Shown in pieces: positions 43,636-52,996 of a DNA stretch of 64,000 nt. The notes under the pieces are model-generated. The model saw only the letters and a list, made by a program, of their open reading frames with translations, was not told the origin of the DNA and made no database searches. Position numbers and translations under genes: made by a program. Each line of letters begins with the position of its first letter. Position 1 is the first letter of the stretch. Source of the stretch: Pandoraea capi (GTDB lineage: Bacteria; Pseudomonadota; Gammaproteobacteria; Burkholderiales; Burkholderiaceae). The DNA is taken from positions 1-64,000 of the forward strand of contig NZ_CABPRV010000016.1 in the NCBI RefSeq assembly GCF_902459735.1, read 5' to 3'.

Positions 43636-44115
43636 ATGGTGAAACTCGACCGTTTCGACATCGCAATCCTCCGCGTGCTCGCGCGTGAGGGTCGCATCAC
43701 GAAGTCCCGTCTGGCCGAACTCATCCACTTGTCCGTCTCCCCCACATGGGAGCGCGTGCAACGTCTGGAGGCGGCGGGCGTCATTCGCGGCTATCGCGCC
43801 GACGTCGACTGGAGCGGCGTGGTGCAGGTCAGCCGCATCATCGTGGAAATCACACTTTCACGGCACACCGCCCACGACATGAACCGCTTCGAGGCGCGGC
43901 TGCGCGACGCCCCGGAAGTCGTGCAATGCCACGCCACCGGCGGCGGGGTGGACTACATCGTGCATGTGCTCACGCGAGACATCGATCATTACCAGCGTTT
44001 CATCGACGATCTGCTCATGGCCGACTACGGCATCGAGCGCTACTTCACTTACATCGTCACCAAGGTCGTAAAGGACTCGACGGACACGATGCCCGCCTGG
44101 GTCGACGCGGACTGA
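43636..44115 (+). CDS. Lrp/AsnC-family transcriptional regulator, DoeX-like
   Basis: 159-residue regulator. The N-terminal helix-turn-helix is at about residues 5-60 (LDRFDIAILRVLAREGRITKSRLAELIHLSVSPTWERVQRLEAAGVI). A RAM/AsnC ligand-binding domain follows (VVQVSRIIVEITLSRHTAHDMNRFEARL, GGVDYIVHVLTRDIDHYQRFID). Length is normal. It sits between the DoeB-like gene and the semialdehyde dehydrogenase gene, the position of DoeX in ectoine clusters, and probably senses an amino acid such as diaminobutyrate. Confidence 0.92.
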   Translation: MVKLDRFDIAILRVLAREGRITKSRLAELIHLSVSPTWERVQRLEAAGVIRGYRADVDWSGVVQVSRIIVEITLSRHTAHDMNRFEARLRDAPEVVQCHATGGGVDYIVHVLTRDIDHYQRFIDDLLMADYGIERYFTYIVTKVVKDSTDTMPAWVDAD

Positions 44116-44258
44116 ACGTCGTCCGGCAAACGCTTTCGGCGGCACGCCGGTAAATCAGAAGAAAAGCGAAGTCCGCACCGTCCGAACAGAAAAAACACCG
44201 GCACGATGCCCCCGACAATCTCTGCATGACGAACGAACGCCATGTCAGGAGATTGCCG

Positions 44259-45734
44259 ATGTTGCTCGACCACCCGGTGCTGTTCAAATCGCTGTGCTAC
44301 ATCGGCGGACGCTGGACGCATAGCGACGATGCCGCGTCCATCGCCGTCGTCGATCCCGCCGACCAGTCGACGCTGGGGCACGTACCGCTGCTCACGCGCG
44401 ATCAGATCCGCAGCGCCGTCGATGCCGCCGAGCGGGCTTTCGCCGAGTGGCGCTGGACACCCGCCAACACGCGCGCCGCTGCGCTACTGCGCTGGCATGC
44501 ACTGATCCAGCATCACGCCGAAGACCTCGCCGTCCTGCTCTCGCACGAGCAAGGCAAACCGCTGCACGAAGCGCGCGGCGAGATCGGCTACGGCGCCTCG
44601 TTCATCGAGTGGTATGCCCATGAGGGCCGTCGTCTCGACGGACGCAGCATCACCTCGCATATCGATGGCGCGCAACTGGGCACGGTGCGCGAGCCGGTCG
44701 GCGTCGCCGCGCTCATCACGCCGTGGAACTTCCCCTTCGCGATGATCACGCGCAAGGCAGCCGCCGCGCTCGCCGCCGGGTGTCCGGTCGTCGTAAAGCC
44801 CGCGCACGAGACACCATTCAGTGCACTGGCGCTCGCGCAACTGGCAGACGAAGCGGGCCTGCCGCCGGGGGTATTGAACGTGGTGCTGGGCGAGCCGGAC
44901 ATGGCCATGCGCACCCTCGTGGGCGACACCCGCGTGCGGGCCGTCAGCTTCACGGGATCGACGCGCGTGGGTCAACTGGTCGCACAGGCCGCGGCGGCCA
45001 GCGGCGTGAAGAAGCTCGCGCTCGAACTCGGCGGCAACGCACCGTTCATCGTGCTCGACGACGTGGATCTCGACGCGGCCGTGCGCATCGCCGTCGCCGC
45101 AAAGTTCCAGACGTCCGGACAGGATTGCTGTGCAGCGAACCGGATCTTCGTTGCCCGCGCCCGCTACGGCGCATTCGTTGATCGCTACACGCAGGCGGTT
45201 GCGCGGTTGCGTGTCGGCCCGGCGTTCTCCGGCGAGGCCGACGTCGGTCCGCTCATGCATCAGGCCGCGTTCGACGCGACAGCCGCCCGCGTGGAAGACG
45301 CGCGTCGTCAGGGCGCGCAGATCACCGTCGGTGGCGAGCCGCATCCGCTGGGCGGCTGGTTCTACCGTCCGACCGTCGTCGCCGACGCCGCCCCCGGCAT
45401 GCGCATCTACGACGAAGAGAATTTCGGCCCGATCTCGGCCGTGTGCGCCTTCGATTCGCTGGATGAAGTCGTCGCTCGCGCCAACGACACCGAGTACGGC
45501 CTGGCCGCCTATGTCTGCGGACGACGCGTCGACGAGATCTTCACGCTGATCCGCCGTCTCGACTTCGCGATGGTCAGCGTCAACGGCGTGAAGTTCACCG
45601 GCGCGCCGGTGCCGTTCGGCGGCATGAAGGCCTCGGGCCTCGGTCGCGAAGGCAGCACCGACGGGTTCGAACCCTTCACCGAAACGAAGTACTTCTGCCT
45701 TGGCAACCTCGGCATTCCCGTCCACCACGGCTGA
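44259..45734 (+). CDS. NAD(P)-dependent succinate-semialdehyde dehydrogenase-type enzyme
   Basis: 491-residue ALDH. The ATG at 44259 is chosen because AGGAGA lies 8 bp upstream; an in-frame ATG at 44226 has no such site. Motifs: [53 protein letters not shown] and catalytic Cys290 in SGQDCCAANRIF. The extra Cys next to the nucleophile is less usual. Candidates are succinate semialdehyde (GabD/TgnE-like) or aspartate semialdehyde (DoeC-like). A second, related enzyme is encoded at 48814-50286. Confidence 0.92.
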   Translation: MLLDHPVLFKSLCYIGGRWTHSDDAASIAVVDPADQSTLGHVPLLTRDQIRSAVDAAERAFAEWRWTPANTRAAALLRWHALIQHHAEDLAVLLSHEQGKPLHEARGEIGYGASFIEWYAHEGRRLDGRSITSHIDGAQLGTVREPVGVAALITPWNFPFAMITRKAAAALAAGCPVVVKPAHETPFSALALAQLADEAGLPPGVLNVVLGEPDMAMRTLVGDTRVRAVSFTGSTRVGQLVAQAAAASGVKKLALELGGNAPFIVLDDVDLDAAVRIAVAAKFQTSGQDCCAANRIFVARARYGAFVDRYTQAVARLRVGPAFSGEADVGPLMHQAAFDATAARVEDARRQGAQITVGGEPHPLGGWFYRPTVVADAAPGMRIYDEENFGPISAVCAFDSLDEVVARANDTEYGLAAYVCGRRVDEIFTLIRRLDFAMVSVNGVKFTGAPVPFGGMKASGLGREGSTDGFEPFTETKYFCLGNLGIPVHHG

Positions 45735-45806
45735 TGGGATTGCCGCCCCGCCGCTTTCCCTTTTTCACCCTTTCGCCTCACCTCACCGATATCCAGGAGA
45801 CGCCTC

Positions 45807-47192
45807 ATGACCGCCTCGACCGAGCAATGGTTCGCGCAGGACCGCGCCCACTTCATGCACCCCTCCACGCATGCCGCCGATCACGCGAGCGGCACGCTGC
45901 CCGGCAAGATCATCCGCACCGCGCAAGGCCTGCACATCGAAGACCACGAGGGACGCCGCTATCTCGACGCCTTCGCCGGCCTGTACTGCGTGAACATCGG
46001 CTATGGCCGCACGGAAGTGGCGGACGCCATTCACAAGCAGGCCTCGTCGCTCGCCTATTACCACACGTATGTCGGCCATTCGACCGACGCCATCATCGAG
46101 CTGTCGAAGCGCATCATCGACTGGTCGCCTGCCGGCATGAAGAAGGTCTACTACGGCTTGTCCGGCTCGGACGCCAACGAAACGCAGATCAAGATCGTCT
46201 GGTACTACAACAACGTGCTCGGCCGCCCGCAAAAGAAGAAGATCATTTCGCGCGATCGCGGGTATCACGGCTCCGGCATCGTCACCGGCAGCCTGACGGG
46301 CCTGCCGAGTTTCCATCAGCACTTCGACCTGCCGGTCGAGCGCGTACATCACACCGTCTGCCCGCATTGGTACCGCAAGGCGCCGGCAGGCATGAGCGAG
46401 TCGGCGTTCGTCGCCCATTGCGTCGAGGAACTGGAAAAGCTCATCGCGCGCGAAGGCGCGGACACGATCGCCGCCTTCATCGGCGAGCCGGTCATGGGCA
46501 CGGGCGGGATCATCGCGCCGCCGGCCGGCTACTGGGACGCGATTCAGGCCGTGCTGCGCCGCCACGACATTCTGCTGATCGCCGACGAAGTGGTCTGCGG
46601 CTTCGGACGTCTGGGCTCGCCCATGGGGTCGCAGCACTACGGCATGACGCCCGACCTCATCACCATCGCCAAGGGGCTGACGAGCGCGTACGCGCCGCTC
46701 TCGGGGGTGATCGTCGGCGAGCGCGTGTGGGACGTGATCGAGCGCGGCTCGCGCGAAAGCGGCCCGATGGGGCACGGCTGGACGTATTCCGGGCACCCGA
46801 TCTGCGCGGCCGCCGCGCTCGCCAACCTCGACATTCTCGAGCGCGAGAACCTCACGCAGAACGCGGCTGACGTCGGCAAGTACTTCGGCGAGAAGCTGCA
46901 TGCGGCATTCGACGCGCATCCGCTCGTGGGCGAAGTGCGTAACGTCGGCATGCTGGCGGCAGTGGAATTCATGGCCGATGGTGCGGCGCGTCAGCCGTTC
47001 GACGCCGCCATGAAGGTCGGCCCGCGCGTGTCGGCCGCAGCCCTCGCACGCGGCATGATTGCGCGCGCCATGCCGCACGGCGACATTCTCGGCTTCGCGC
47101 CGCCGCTGATCGCCACGCGCGCCGACGTCGACGAGATGGTCAGCATCGCGCGGGCCGCGGTGGACGACGTCGCCACTCAGGTGCTGCGCTAA
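45807..47192 (+). CDS. Class III aminotransferase (omega-amino acid:pyruvate type)
   Basis: 461-residue PLP enzyme. PLP-binding Lys289 lies in TIAKGLTSAYAPLSG, the Asp that contacts the pyridine nitrogen in LIADEVVCGFGR, and the phosphate-contact segment in YYGLSGSDANETQIK. It belongs to the beta-alanine/GABA/DoeD-like aspartate-aminotransferase family. It would convert an omega-amino acid (GABA, beta-alanine or diaminobutyrate) to a semialdehyde for the adjacent dehydrogenases. It lies about 70 bp after the first SSADH-type gene with an AGGAGA site. Confidence 0.93.
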   Translation: MTASTEQWFAQDRAHFMHPSTHAADHASGTLPGKIIRTAQGLHIEDHEGRRYLDAFAGLYCVNIGYGRTEVADAIHKQASSLAYYHTYVGHSTDAIIELSKRIIDWSPAGMKKVYYGLSGSDANETQIKIVWYYNNVLGRPQKKKIISRDRGYHGSGIVTGSLTGLPSFHQHFDLPVERVHHTVCPHWYRKAPAGMSESAFVAHCVEELEKLIAREGADTIAAFIGEPVMGTGGIIAPPAGYWDAIQAVLRRHDILLIADEVVCGFGRLGSPMGSQHYGMTPDLITIAKGLTSAYAPLSGVIVGERVWDVIERGSRESGPMGHGWTYSGHPICAAAALANLDILERENLTQNAADVGKYFGEKLHAAFDAHPLVGEVRNVGMLAAVEFMADGAARQPFDAAMKVGPRVSAAALARGMIARAMPHGDILGFAPPLIATRADVDEMVSIARAAVDDVATQVLR

Positions 47193-47376
47193 CGCTGTCG
47201 CTATCGCGGCATGACGGCGCGCCTCCCCACGGGAAGCAGCACGTTGCGCCCGCCGTCTCCATCGGTTCGTAGGATGACCGCGAATTTCGGCGCGTCTTTA
47301 ATGGGATGACACGGTGGTCCGCACCACAGACGTTGCGGACCGCCCCTCCCTTCCCCTACCGCCCGAGGTGCCGCGC

Positions 47377-48756
47377 ATGTCCAACGAATCGCTGATCGAG
47401 GCCGATCGCCAGTTTCTGATCCATCCCGTAGCCGACTACCGCGCACACGAAGCGCAGGGGGCGACGATCCTCACCAGCGGCAATGGCGCATGGCTGCATG
47501 ACGCCGACGGCAACGCGCTGCTCGACGGCTTCGCCGGGCTGTGGTGCGTGAATACCGGCTACGGACAGGCGTCCATCGTGAAAGCGGCGACCGAGCAATT
47601 GAATCGTCTGCCGTACGCCACGGGTTACTTCGGCTTCGCATCGGCACCGGCCATCACGCTGGCGCAAAAGCTCGTGGCGCTCGCGCCCCCGTCGTTGCAG
47701 CACGTGTACTTCACGCTCGGCGGGTCGGATGCCGTCGACGCCGCCGTACGCTTCATCACCCACTACTACAACGCCATCGGCAAGCCGTCCAGGAAGCATT
47801 TCATTGCGCTGGAGCGCGGCTATCACGGATCGTCGTCGACCGGCGCCGGGCTGACGGCACTGCCTGCCTTCCACCGCAACTTCGATCTGCCGCTGCCGAC
47901 GCAGCATCACATCCCGTCGCCCTACCCGTACCGCAGCGCCACGCCGGACGATCCGCAGGCGATCATCGCCGCCTCGGTGGCAGCCCTCGAAGCGAAGGTC
48001 GGCGAACTGGGCGCCGAACACGTCGCGGCCTTCTTCTGCGAGCCGGTGCAGGGCTCGGGCGGTGTGATCGTGCCGCCCAAGGGCTGGTTGCGCGCCATGC
48101 GCGACGCGTGCAAGCGGCTCGACATCCTGTTCGTCGCAGACGAAGTCATCACCGGCTTCGGGCGTACCGGCCCGATGTTCGCGTGCGAAGCGGAAGACGT
48201 CTCGCCCGATCTGATGACGCTTGCCAAAGGGCTGACCGCCGGCTACGCGCCGATGGGCGCGGTGCTGATGTCGGACGCCATCTATCAAGCCATTGCCGAC
48301 GCCGCGAAAGGCTCGCCCATCGGACATGGTCAGACGTACTCGGCACATCCGGTAAGCGCGGCCATCGGGCTTGCCTGCCTGAAGCTGTATGACGAGGGCG
48401 GTTTGCTGGCGAACGGTCAGGCGCAGGCCGCCACCTTCGCGCTCGGACTCGACGCCCTGCTCGATCACCCGCTCGTGGGCGATTCGCGTCATCGCGGGTT
48501 GCTCGGCGCGCTCGAACTCGTCGCGGACAAGACGACGCGCCAGCGCTTCGATCCGTCGCTCAAGCTGCATGAACGCATCGGCGCGGCGGCATATCGCAAC
48601 GGCGTGATCTTCCGCGCGTTCGGCGACAACATCCTCGGCTTCGCGCCCGCGTTGTGCTACACCGCGGAAGACTTCGCCGAGCTGTTCTCGCGCGTGCGCG
48701 CCACACTGGACGACGTGCTCGAAGCGGCCGACGTGCGCGCCGCACTTCGGGCCTGA
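47377..48756 (+). CDS. Second class III aminotransferase (omega-amino acid:pyruvate type)
   Basis: 459-residue PLP enzyme, paralogous to the preceding aminotransferase. Lys284 in TLAKGLTAGYAPMGA binds PLP, and VADEVITGFGRTG carries the Asp. The start at 47377 has a weak GAGG. The 184-bp gap before it may contain a separate promoter. It is followed by an SSADH gene after 57 bp, so each aminotransferase is associated with its own semialdehyde dehydrogenase gene. Substrate preference cannot be read from the sequence. Confidence 0.93.
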   Translation: MSNESLIEADRQFLIHPVADYRAHEAQGATILTSGNGAWLHDADGNALLDGFAGLWCVNTGYGQASIVKAATEQLNRLPYATGYFGFASAPAITLAQKLVALAPPSLQHVYFTLGGSDAVDAAVRFITHYYNAIGKPSRKHFIALERGYHGSSSTGAGLTALPAFHRNFDLPLPTQHHIPSPYPYRSATPDDPQAIIAASVAALEAKVGELGAEHVAAFFCEPVQGSGGVIVPPKGWLRAMRDACKRLDILFVADEVITGFGRTGPMFACEAEDVSPDLMTLAKGLTAGYAPMGAVLMSDAIYQAIADAAKGSPIGHGQTYSAHPVSAAIGLACLKLYDEGGLLANGQAQAATFALGLDALLDHPLVGDSRHRGLLGALELVADKTTRQRFDPSLKLHERIGAAAYRNGVIFRAFGDNILGFAPALCYTAEDFAELFSRVRATLDDVLEAADVRAALRA

Positions 48757-48813
48757 ACCTTCACGAATCACGGATACGCCCCCGATCACCCGAATCCCCG
48801 GAGACACGCTCGT

Positions 48814-50286
48814 ATGTCGCTTTCCCTGTCACGCCCCGATTTGATGCGCCGTCAGAACCTGATCAACGGCGAATGGACCGACGCCCGCGACGCCGGTCAT
48901 TACCCGGTTCTTGACCCGGCCAGCGACGCCCTGCTGGTCGACGTTGCCGATAGCACTGCCGTCGACGCGCGCGCCGCCACCGACGCCGCCTACCGCGCGC
49001 TGCCCGCCTGGCGCGCCAGGCTGCCACGCGAGCGCGCCGAAGTGCTCAAGCGCTGGCACGCGCTGATTCTGGCGAACGCCGACGATCTCGCCCGCCTGAT
49101 CTCGCTCGAACAGGGCAAGCCGCTGTCGGAGGGACGCGGTGAAGTCTTGTACGGCGCGTCGTACGTGGACTGGTTCGCAGGCGAAGCGACACGGGTCTAC
49201 GGCGACATCATCCCCCAGCAACAGCCGGGCAAACGCATGACGGCGGTCAAGGAACCGGTCGGGGTCGTTGCCGCCATCACGCCGTGGAACTTCCCGCTCG
49301 CCATGATCGCGCGCAAGATCGCCCCGGCGCTGGCCGTGGGCTGCACAGTCGTCGCCAAGCCCGCCGAAGACACGCCGCTGACCGCGCTCGCGCTGGCGGC
49401 ACTGGCTGTCGAGGCGGGCGTGCCGCCGGGAGTGCTCAACATGATTACCGCATCTCGCACGCGCGGCATCGAGGCCGTCGCCGACTGGCTTGCCGACGAG
49501 CGCGTGCGCAAGGTGACGTTCACCGGCTCGACGGCCGTGGGCATTCATCTGGCGCGCGAATCGGCGGGCACGCTCAAGAAACTCTCGCTCGAACTCGGCG
49601 GCAATGCGCCGTTCATCGTCTTCGACGACGCCGATCTGGACGCCGCCGTCGTAGGCCTGATGGCATCGAAATTCCGCAACGGCGGGCAGACCTGCGTGTG
49701 CCCGAACCGCGTGTATGTGCAGGCCGGTGTCTACGAGCAGTTCGCCGCGTTGCTGGCCAAACGCGTGGAAGCGCTGCACGTCGCCCCGGCAAGCGACGCC
49801 AATGCGCAGATCGGTCCCATGATCAATCGTCGCGCGGTGGAGAAGATCGAGCGCCATGTCGACGATGCCCTGTCGCACGGCGCACGCGCGCTGACCGGCG
49901 GCAAGACGTTGCCGTCGCTCGGGCCGCACTACTTCGCGCCGACCGTGCTGGCCGACGTCACCGACAGCATGCTCGTCAGTCAGGAAGAAACGTTCGGGCC
50001 GGTGGTGCCGCTGTTCCGCTTCGAAAGCGAGGACGAAGTGATTGCGCGCGCCAACGACACGCCGTTCGGGCTGGCCGCCTACTTCTACACGCAGAACATG
50101 CGTCGCGCCGAACGCGTGGCGCGACGCCTCGAAGCCGGTGTGATCGGCATTAACGAAGGCGCGGTATCGAGTGAGGCTGCGCCGTTCGGTGGGGTGAAAG
50201 CGTCCGGATACGGCCGCGAAGGATCGAAGTACGGACTCGACGACTACCTGTCGATCAAGTACGTCTGTCAGGGCGGACTGGACTGA
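48814..50286 (+). CDS. gabD: NAD(P)-dependent succinate-semialdehyde dehydrogenase
   Basis: 490-residue ALDH of the GabD type. Motifs: [58 protein letters not shown] and catalytic Cys294 in [13 protein letters not shown], the GabD-style CVC. The C-terminus ([27 protein letters not shown]) is also typical. It converts succinate semialdehyde to succinate, feeding the TCA cycle. It could serve both the aminotransferase branch and the monooxygenase pathway, whose proposed product is also succinate semialdehyde. A strong terminator follows. Confidence 0.93.
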   Translation: MSLSLSRPDLMRRQNLINGEWTDARDAGHYPVLDPASDALLVDVADSTAVDARAATDAAYRALPAWRARLPRERAEVLKRWHALILANADDLARLISLEQGKPLSEGRGEVLYGASYVDWFAGEATRVYGDIIPQQQPGKRMTAVKEPVGVVAAITPWNFPLAMIARKIAPALAVGCTVVAKPAEDTPLTALALAALAVEAGVPPGVLNMITASRTRGIEAVADWLADERVRKVTFTGSTAVGIHLARESAGTLKKLSLELGGNAPFIVFDDADLDAAVVGLMASKFRNGGQTCVCPNRVYVQAGVYEQFAALLAKRVEALHVAPASDANAQIGPMINRRAVEKIERHVDDALSHGARALTGGKTLPSLGPHYFAPTVLADVTDSMLVSQEETFGPVVPLFRFESEDEVIARANDTPFGLAAYFYTQNMRRAERVARRLEAGVIGINEGAVSSEAAPFGGVKASGYGREGSKYGLDDYLSIKYVCQGGLD

Positions 50287-50316
50287 TTGTCGTCGGCTTG
50301 CGGCGACGCAGGTGAC

Positions 50317-51300
50317 TCAGCGCGCTACGCCACGTTTGGCCGTAGCGCGCTTTTTCTTTGTCGGCGTCGTTGTCGGCGCTTTTGACTGCGGGTTGCGTGC
50401 GACGCGTTGCGCGTCGGCATGTTCGCGAATCACCTCGATCAGTGCACGCAACGCGGCCGGGATATGACGTCGGCCCGGGTAGTAGAGCGCCAGGCCGTCG
50501 AGCGGCGGTGTCCACGCTTCGAGCACGCGCACCAGCGTGCCCGCCGCCAGATCCGCCTGCACCGTCCACTCGGTCAGGTACGTGAGGCCCACGCCTGCAC
50601 GCGCCGCCATCAGCATCAGTCCTGTCTCGTCGAGCGTCATCGGGCCGGTGCCGTCGACGCGCACGACTTCGCCGTGCCGCTCGAACTCCCATTGGTAGAT
50701 CGCACCGCTCGGCATCCGGCTGCGGATGCATTGATGATGCCGCAGGTCGGCCGGTGTCCGGGGCGGCTTGCGGCGCGCGAAGTAAGCCGGACTGCCCACG
50801 ACGGCAAAGCGCTGGCGATCGCCGAACGGTACGGCGATCATGTCCTGCGGCACGATTTCCATGAGGCGGATGCCCGCGTCGAAGCCGTCGATCACGATAT
50901 CGATCAGCTTGCCTTCCGTCACGATATCGAGCTTCACGTCCGGATATCGCGCGCAGAAGTCGATCAGCACCGGCATGACCTGATGCGCCGCGCCGGCCGA
51001 AGTATTGATGCGCAACGTGCCGGACGGCGTATCGCGAAATGTGCCGGCCTCGTCGAGCGCTGTCTGAATGGTCGTGAGCGCCGGTGCGATGCTGCTCACG
51101 AACTGCGCGCCCGCCTCCGAGAGCGAGACGCTGCGCGTAGTGCGGTTGAAGAGCCTCACGCCGATGCGCGCTTCGAGCGCCGCCACGGCGTGGCTCAGCG
51201 CCGACGTCGACACGCCCAGATCGTTCGCGGCAGCGCGAAAACTCCGATGTCGCGCCACCGACATCACGGCTTCCAGCTCGGCAAGGCCTGACGTTCTCAT
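50317..51300 (-). CDS. LysR-family transcriptional regulator
   Basis: 327-residue regulator with an N-terminal winged helix-turn-helix (LAELEAVMSVARHRSFRAAANDLGVSTSALSHAVAALEARIG) and a substrate-binding domain of the type seen in PA0477/DmlR-like LysR proteins. The last ~25 residues form an unusual Lys/Arg/Thr-rich tail (SKAPTTTPTKKKRATAKR) encoded within the terminator of the opposite-strand gabD. It is divergent from the aldehyde dehydrogenase gene at 51428 and probably controls it from the 127-bp gap. Confidence 0.93.
   Translation of the reverse strand: MRTSGLAELEAVMSVARHRSFRAAANDLGVSTSALSHAVAALEARIGVRLFNRTTRSVSLSEAGAQFVSSIAPALTTIQTALDEAGTFRDTPSGTLRINTSAGAAHQVMPVLIDFCARYPDVKLDIVTEGKLIDIVIDGFDAGIRLMEIVPQDMIAVPFGDRQRFAVVGSPAYFARRKPPRTPADLRHHQCIRSRMPSGAIYQWEFERHGEVVRVDGTGPMTLDETGLMLMAARAGVGLTYLTEWTVQADLAAGTLVRVLEAWTPPLDGLALYYPGRRHIPAALRALIEVIREHADAQRVARNPQSKAPTTTPTKKKRATAKRGVAR
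50319..50359 (+). terminator. Rho-independent terminator of gabD, embedded in the lysR 3' end
   Basis: A perfect 11-bp inverted repeat (50319-50329 and 50341-50351) with an 11-nt loop runs into a T-rich tract on the plus strand (50351-50359). It lies 33 bp after the gabD stop, entirely inside the last codons of the convergent lysR gene. Confidence 0.88.
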
Positions 51301-51427
51301 TATCCTGGATCCTTCAACAAGGCATCCACGATTGTACGGCTAGTCAGGCCAATGCCGCTGCTCTATCGTGAGTCGTCGGCGTTCCCCCTGCGATCCCCGC
51401 AGATGCCCTTCGCTTCCGGACAAGATC

Positions 51428-52849
51428 ATGCAAATCATCGAGCAAATCTACATCGACGGCGCGTTCGTCACGCCCCATGGCGACGAATACTTCGACCTCT
51501 TCAACCCGGCCACCGAGCAAGTCATCGGCCGCGTGCGTCTGGCGGATGCCGATGATGCCCGCCGGGCCATTGCAGCGGCCAAGCGCGCCTTCCCGGCGTT
51601 CTCCCGTACGAGCAAGGACGAGCGCATCGCGATGTTGCGGCGCATGCACGCGGCCGTTCTGGCGCGCGAAGACGAGCTGCTCGAAGCGGTCATCGAGGAG
51701 TACGGCGCGCCGGTCTCGCGCGCACGCTGGATGGCCCGCCATGCGAGCGACGTCATCGAGCAAGCGGCCAAAACGCTCGAAAACTACGCGTTCGTGCGTC
51801 GCGCGGGCACGGCGGAAGTCGTCATGCAACCGCTGGGCGTGGCGGGTCTCATCACGCCGTGGAACAGCGATGCGGGCTTCATCTGCGGCAAGCTGGCCGC
51901 CGCGCTCGCCGCCGGGTGCACGGCCGTCATCAAGCCGAGCGAGATGAGCGCGATCCAGACGCGCATCGTGACCGAAGCGCTCCACGAGGCTCAGCTTCCC
52001 CCGGGGGTCTTCAACATCGTGACCGGACGCGGCGACACGGTCGGTGCGGAGATCAGTTCGCATCCGGATATCGCGAAGGTGTCGTTCACGGGATCGACAG
52101 TGGTGGGTCGCACGATTCTGCGCACGGCGTCGGAGACGTTCAAGCGCGTGACGCTGGAGCTTGGCGGCAAGTCGCCCATGATCGTGCTCGACGATGCGAA
52201 TTTCGACGAAGCCATTCCGCTCGCCCTGAATGCCGGGTTCATGAACAGCGGTCAGGCGTGCATCGCGGGCACGCGTATTCTCGTGCCGCAATCGCGTTTG
52301 CATGAATTCGAGGAAGGGATCGTGGCGGCGGTCGCGGGCTTTCAGTCGGGGGATCCGCGCGATCCGCAAACGAGCATCGGGCCGATGGTCAGTCGCAAAC
52401 AGTGGGATCGCGTGCAGCGCTACATCCGTATCGGGATCGACGAAGGTGCGCGCTTGCTCGCCGGGGGTGAGGGACGCCCGGACGGCGTGGCGGCAGGATG
52501 GTTCGTTCGTCCGACGTTGTTCACTGAGGTGCGCAACGACATGACGATTGCTCGCGAGGAAATCTTCGGCCCGGTGCTCTCGATCATCGCCTATCGCGAC
52601 GAGCAGGAGGCCATCGCCATCGCCAACGACACGCCTTACGGCTTGCAGGCTTACGTGTGCTCGTCGGATCTGGCGCGCGCCACTGCCGTAGCGTCGCAGA
52701 TCGAAGCGGGACGCGTGCTCGTCAACACCCTGGCTCACGAGCCGGCGGCGCCGTTCGGCGGCTTCAAGCAGTCGGGCATCGGACGTGAGTATGGCGCCTA
52801 TGGCATCGAAGCCTTCATGGAACCGAAGGCCGTCCTCGGCGTGCTGTGA
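51428..52849 (+). CDS. Aldehyde dehydrogenase family protein
   Basis: 473-residue ALDH, shorter at the N-terminus than the others here. Motifs: TPWNSDAGFICGKLAAALAAGCTAVIKPSE, FTGSTVVGRTI, LELGGKSPMIVLDD and catalytic Cys278 in NSGQACIAGTRIL. It resembles the group that oxidises betaine-like or aromatic aldehydes more than GabD. It is divergent from a LysR gene, its likely regulator. No oxygenase or aminotransferase gene is directly attached, so its substrate is open. Confidence 0.92.
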   Translation: MQIIEQIYIDGAFVTPHGDEYFDLFNPATEQVIGRVRLADADDARRAIAAAKRAFPAFSRTSKDERIAMLRRMHAAVLAREDELLEAVIEEYGAPVSRARWMARHASDVIEQAAKTLENYAFVRRAGTAEVVMQPLGVAGLITPWNSDAGFICGKLAAALAAGCTAVIKPSEMSAIQTRIVTEALHEAQLPPGVFNIVTGRGDTVGAEISSHPDIAKVSFTGSTVVGRTILRTASETFKRVTLELGGKSPMIVLDDANFDEAIPLALNAGFMNSGQACIAGTRILVPQSRLHEFEEGIVAAVAGFQSGDPRDPQTSIGPMVSRKQWDRVQRYIRIGIDEGARLLAGGEGRPDGVAAGWFVRPTLFTEVRNDMTIAREEIFGPVLSIIAYRDEQEAIAIANDTPYGLQAYVCSSDLARATAVASQIEAGRVLVNTLAHEPAAPFGGFKQSGIGREYGAYGIEAFMEPKAVLGVL

Positions 52850-52870
52850 CGCGGTGGCTTCGATGACGCC

Positions 52871-52915
52871 GGGCATCTCGTCGACGTGAACGAGATGCCC
52901 CGACAGCGGGGCATC
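52871..52915 (+). terminator. Overlapping alternative hairpins after the aldehyde dehydrogenase gene
   Basis: GGGCATCTCGT (52871-52881) pairs perfectly with ACGAGATGCCC (52890-52900). The latter's end, GATGCCCC (52894-52901), can instead pair with GGGGCATC (52908-52915). The two stems are mutually exclusive. Neither has a T-tract. A transcript-end or processing structure is likely. Confidence 0.45.
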
Positions 52916-52956
52916 GACACCGCCCTACGTGCACGACAGGCACGACGTTTACCACC

Positions 52957-52978
52957 GACGCGCCGAATCCGGCGCGTC
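52957..52978. terminator. Hairpin between convergent genes
   Basis: A perfect 9-bp stem GACGCGCCG/CGGCGCGTC with loop AATC lies 18 bp after the stop of the minus-strand gene B. There is no clear T-run, so efficiency as an intrinsic terminator is uncertain. Confidence 0.5.
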
Positions 52979-52996
52979 AGGTGTCAGGTCACAGGC

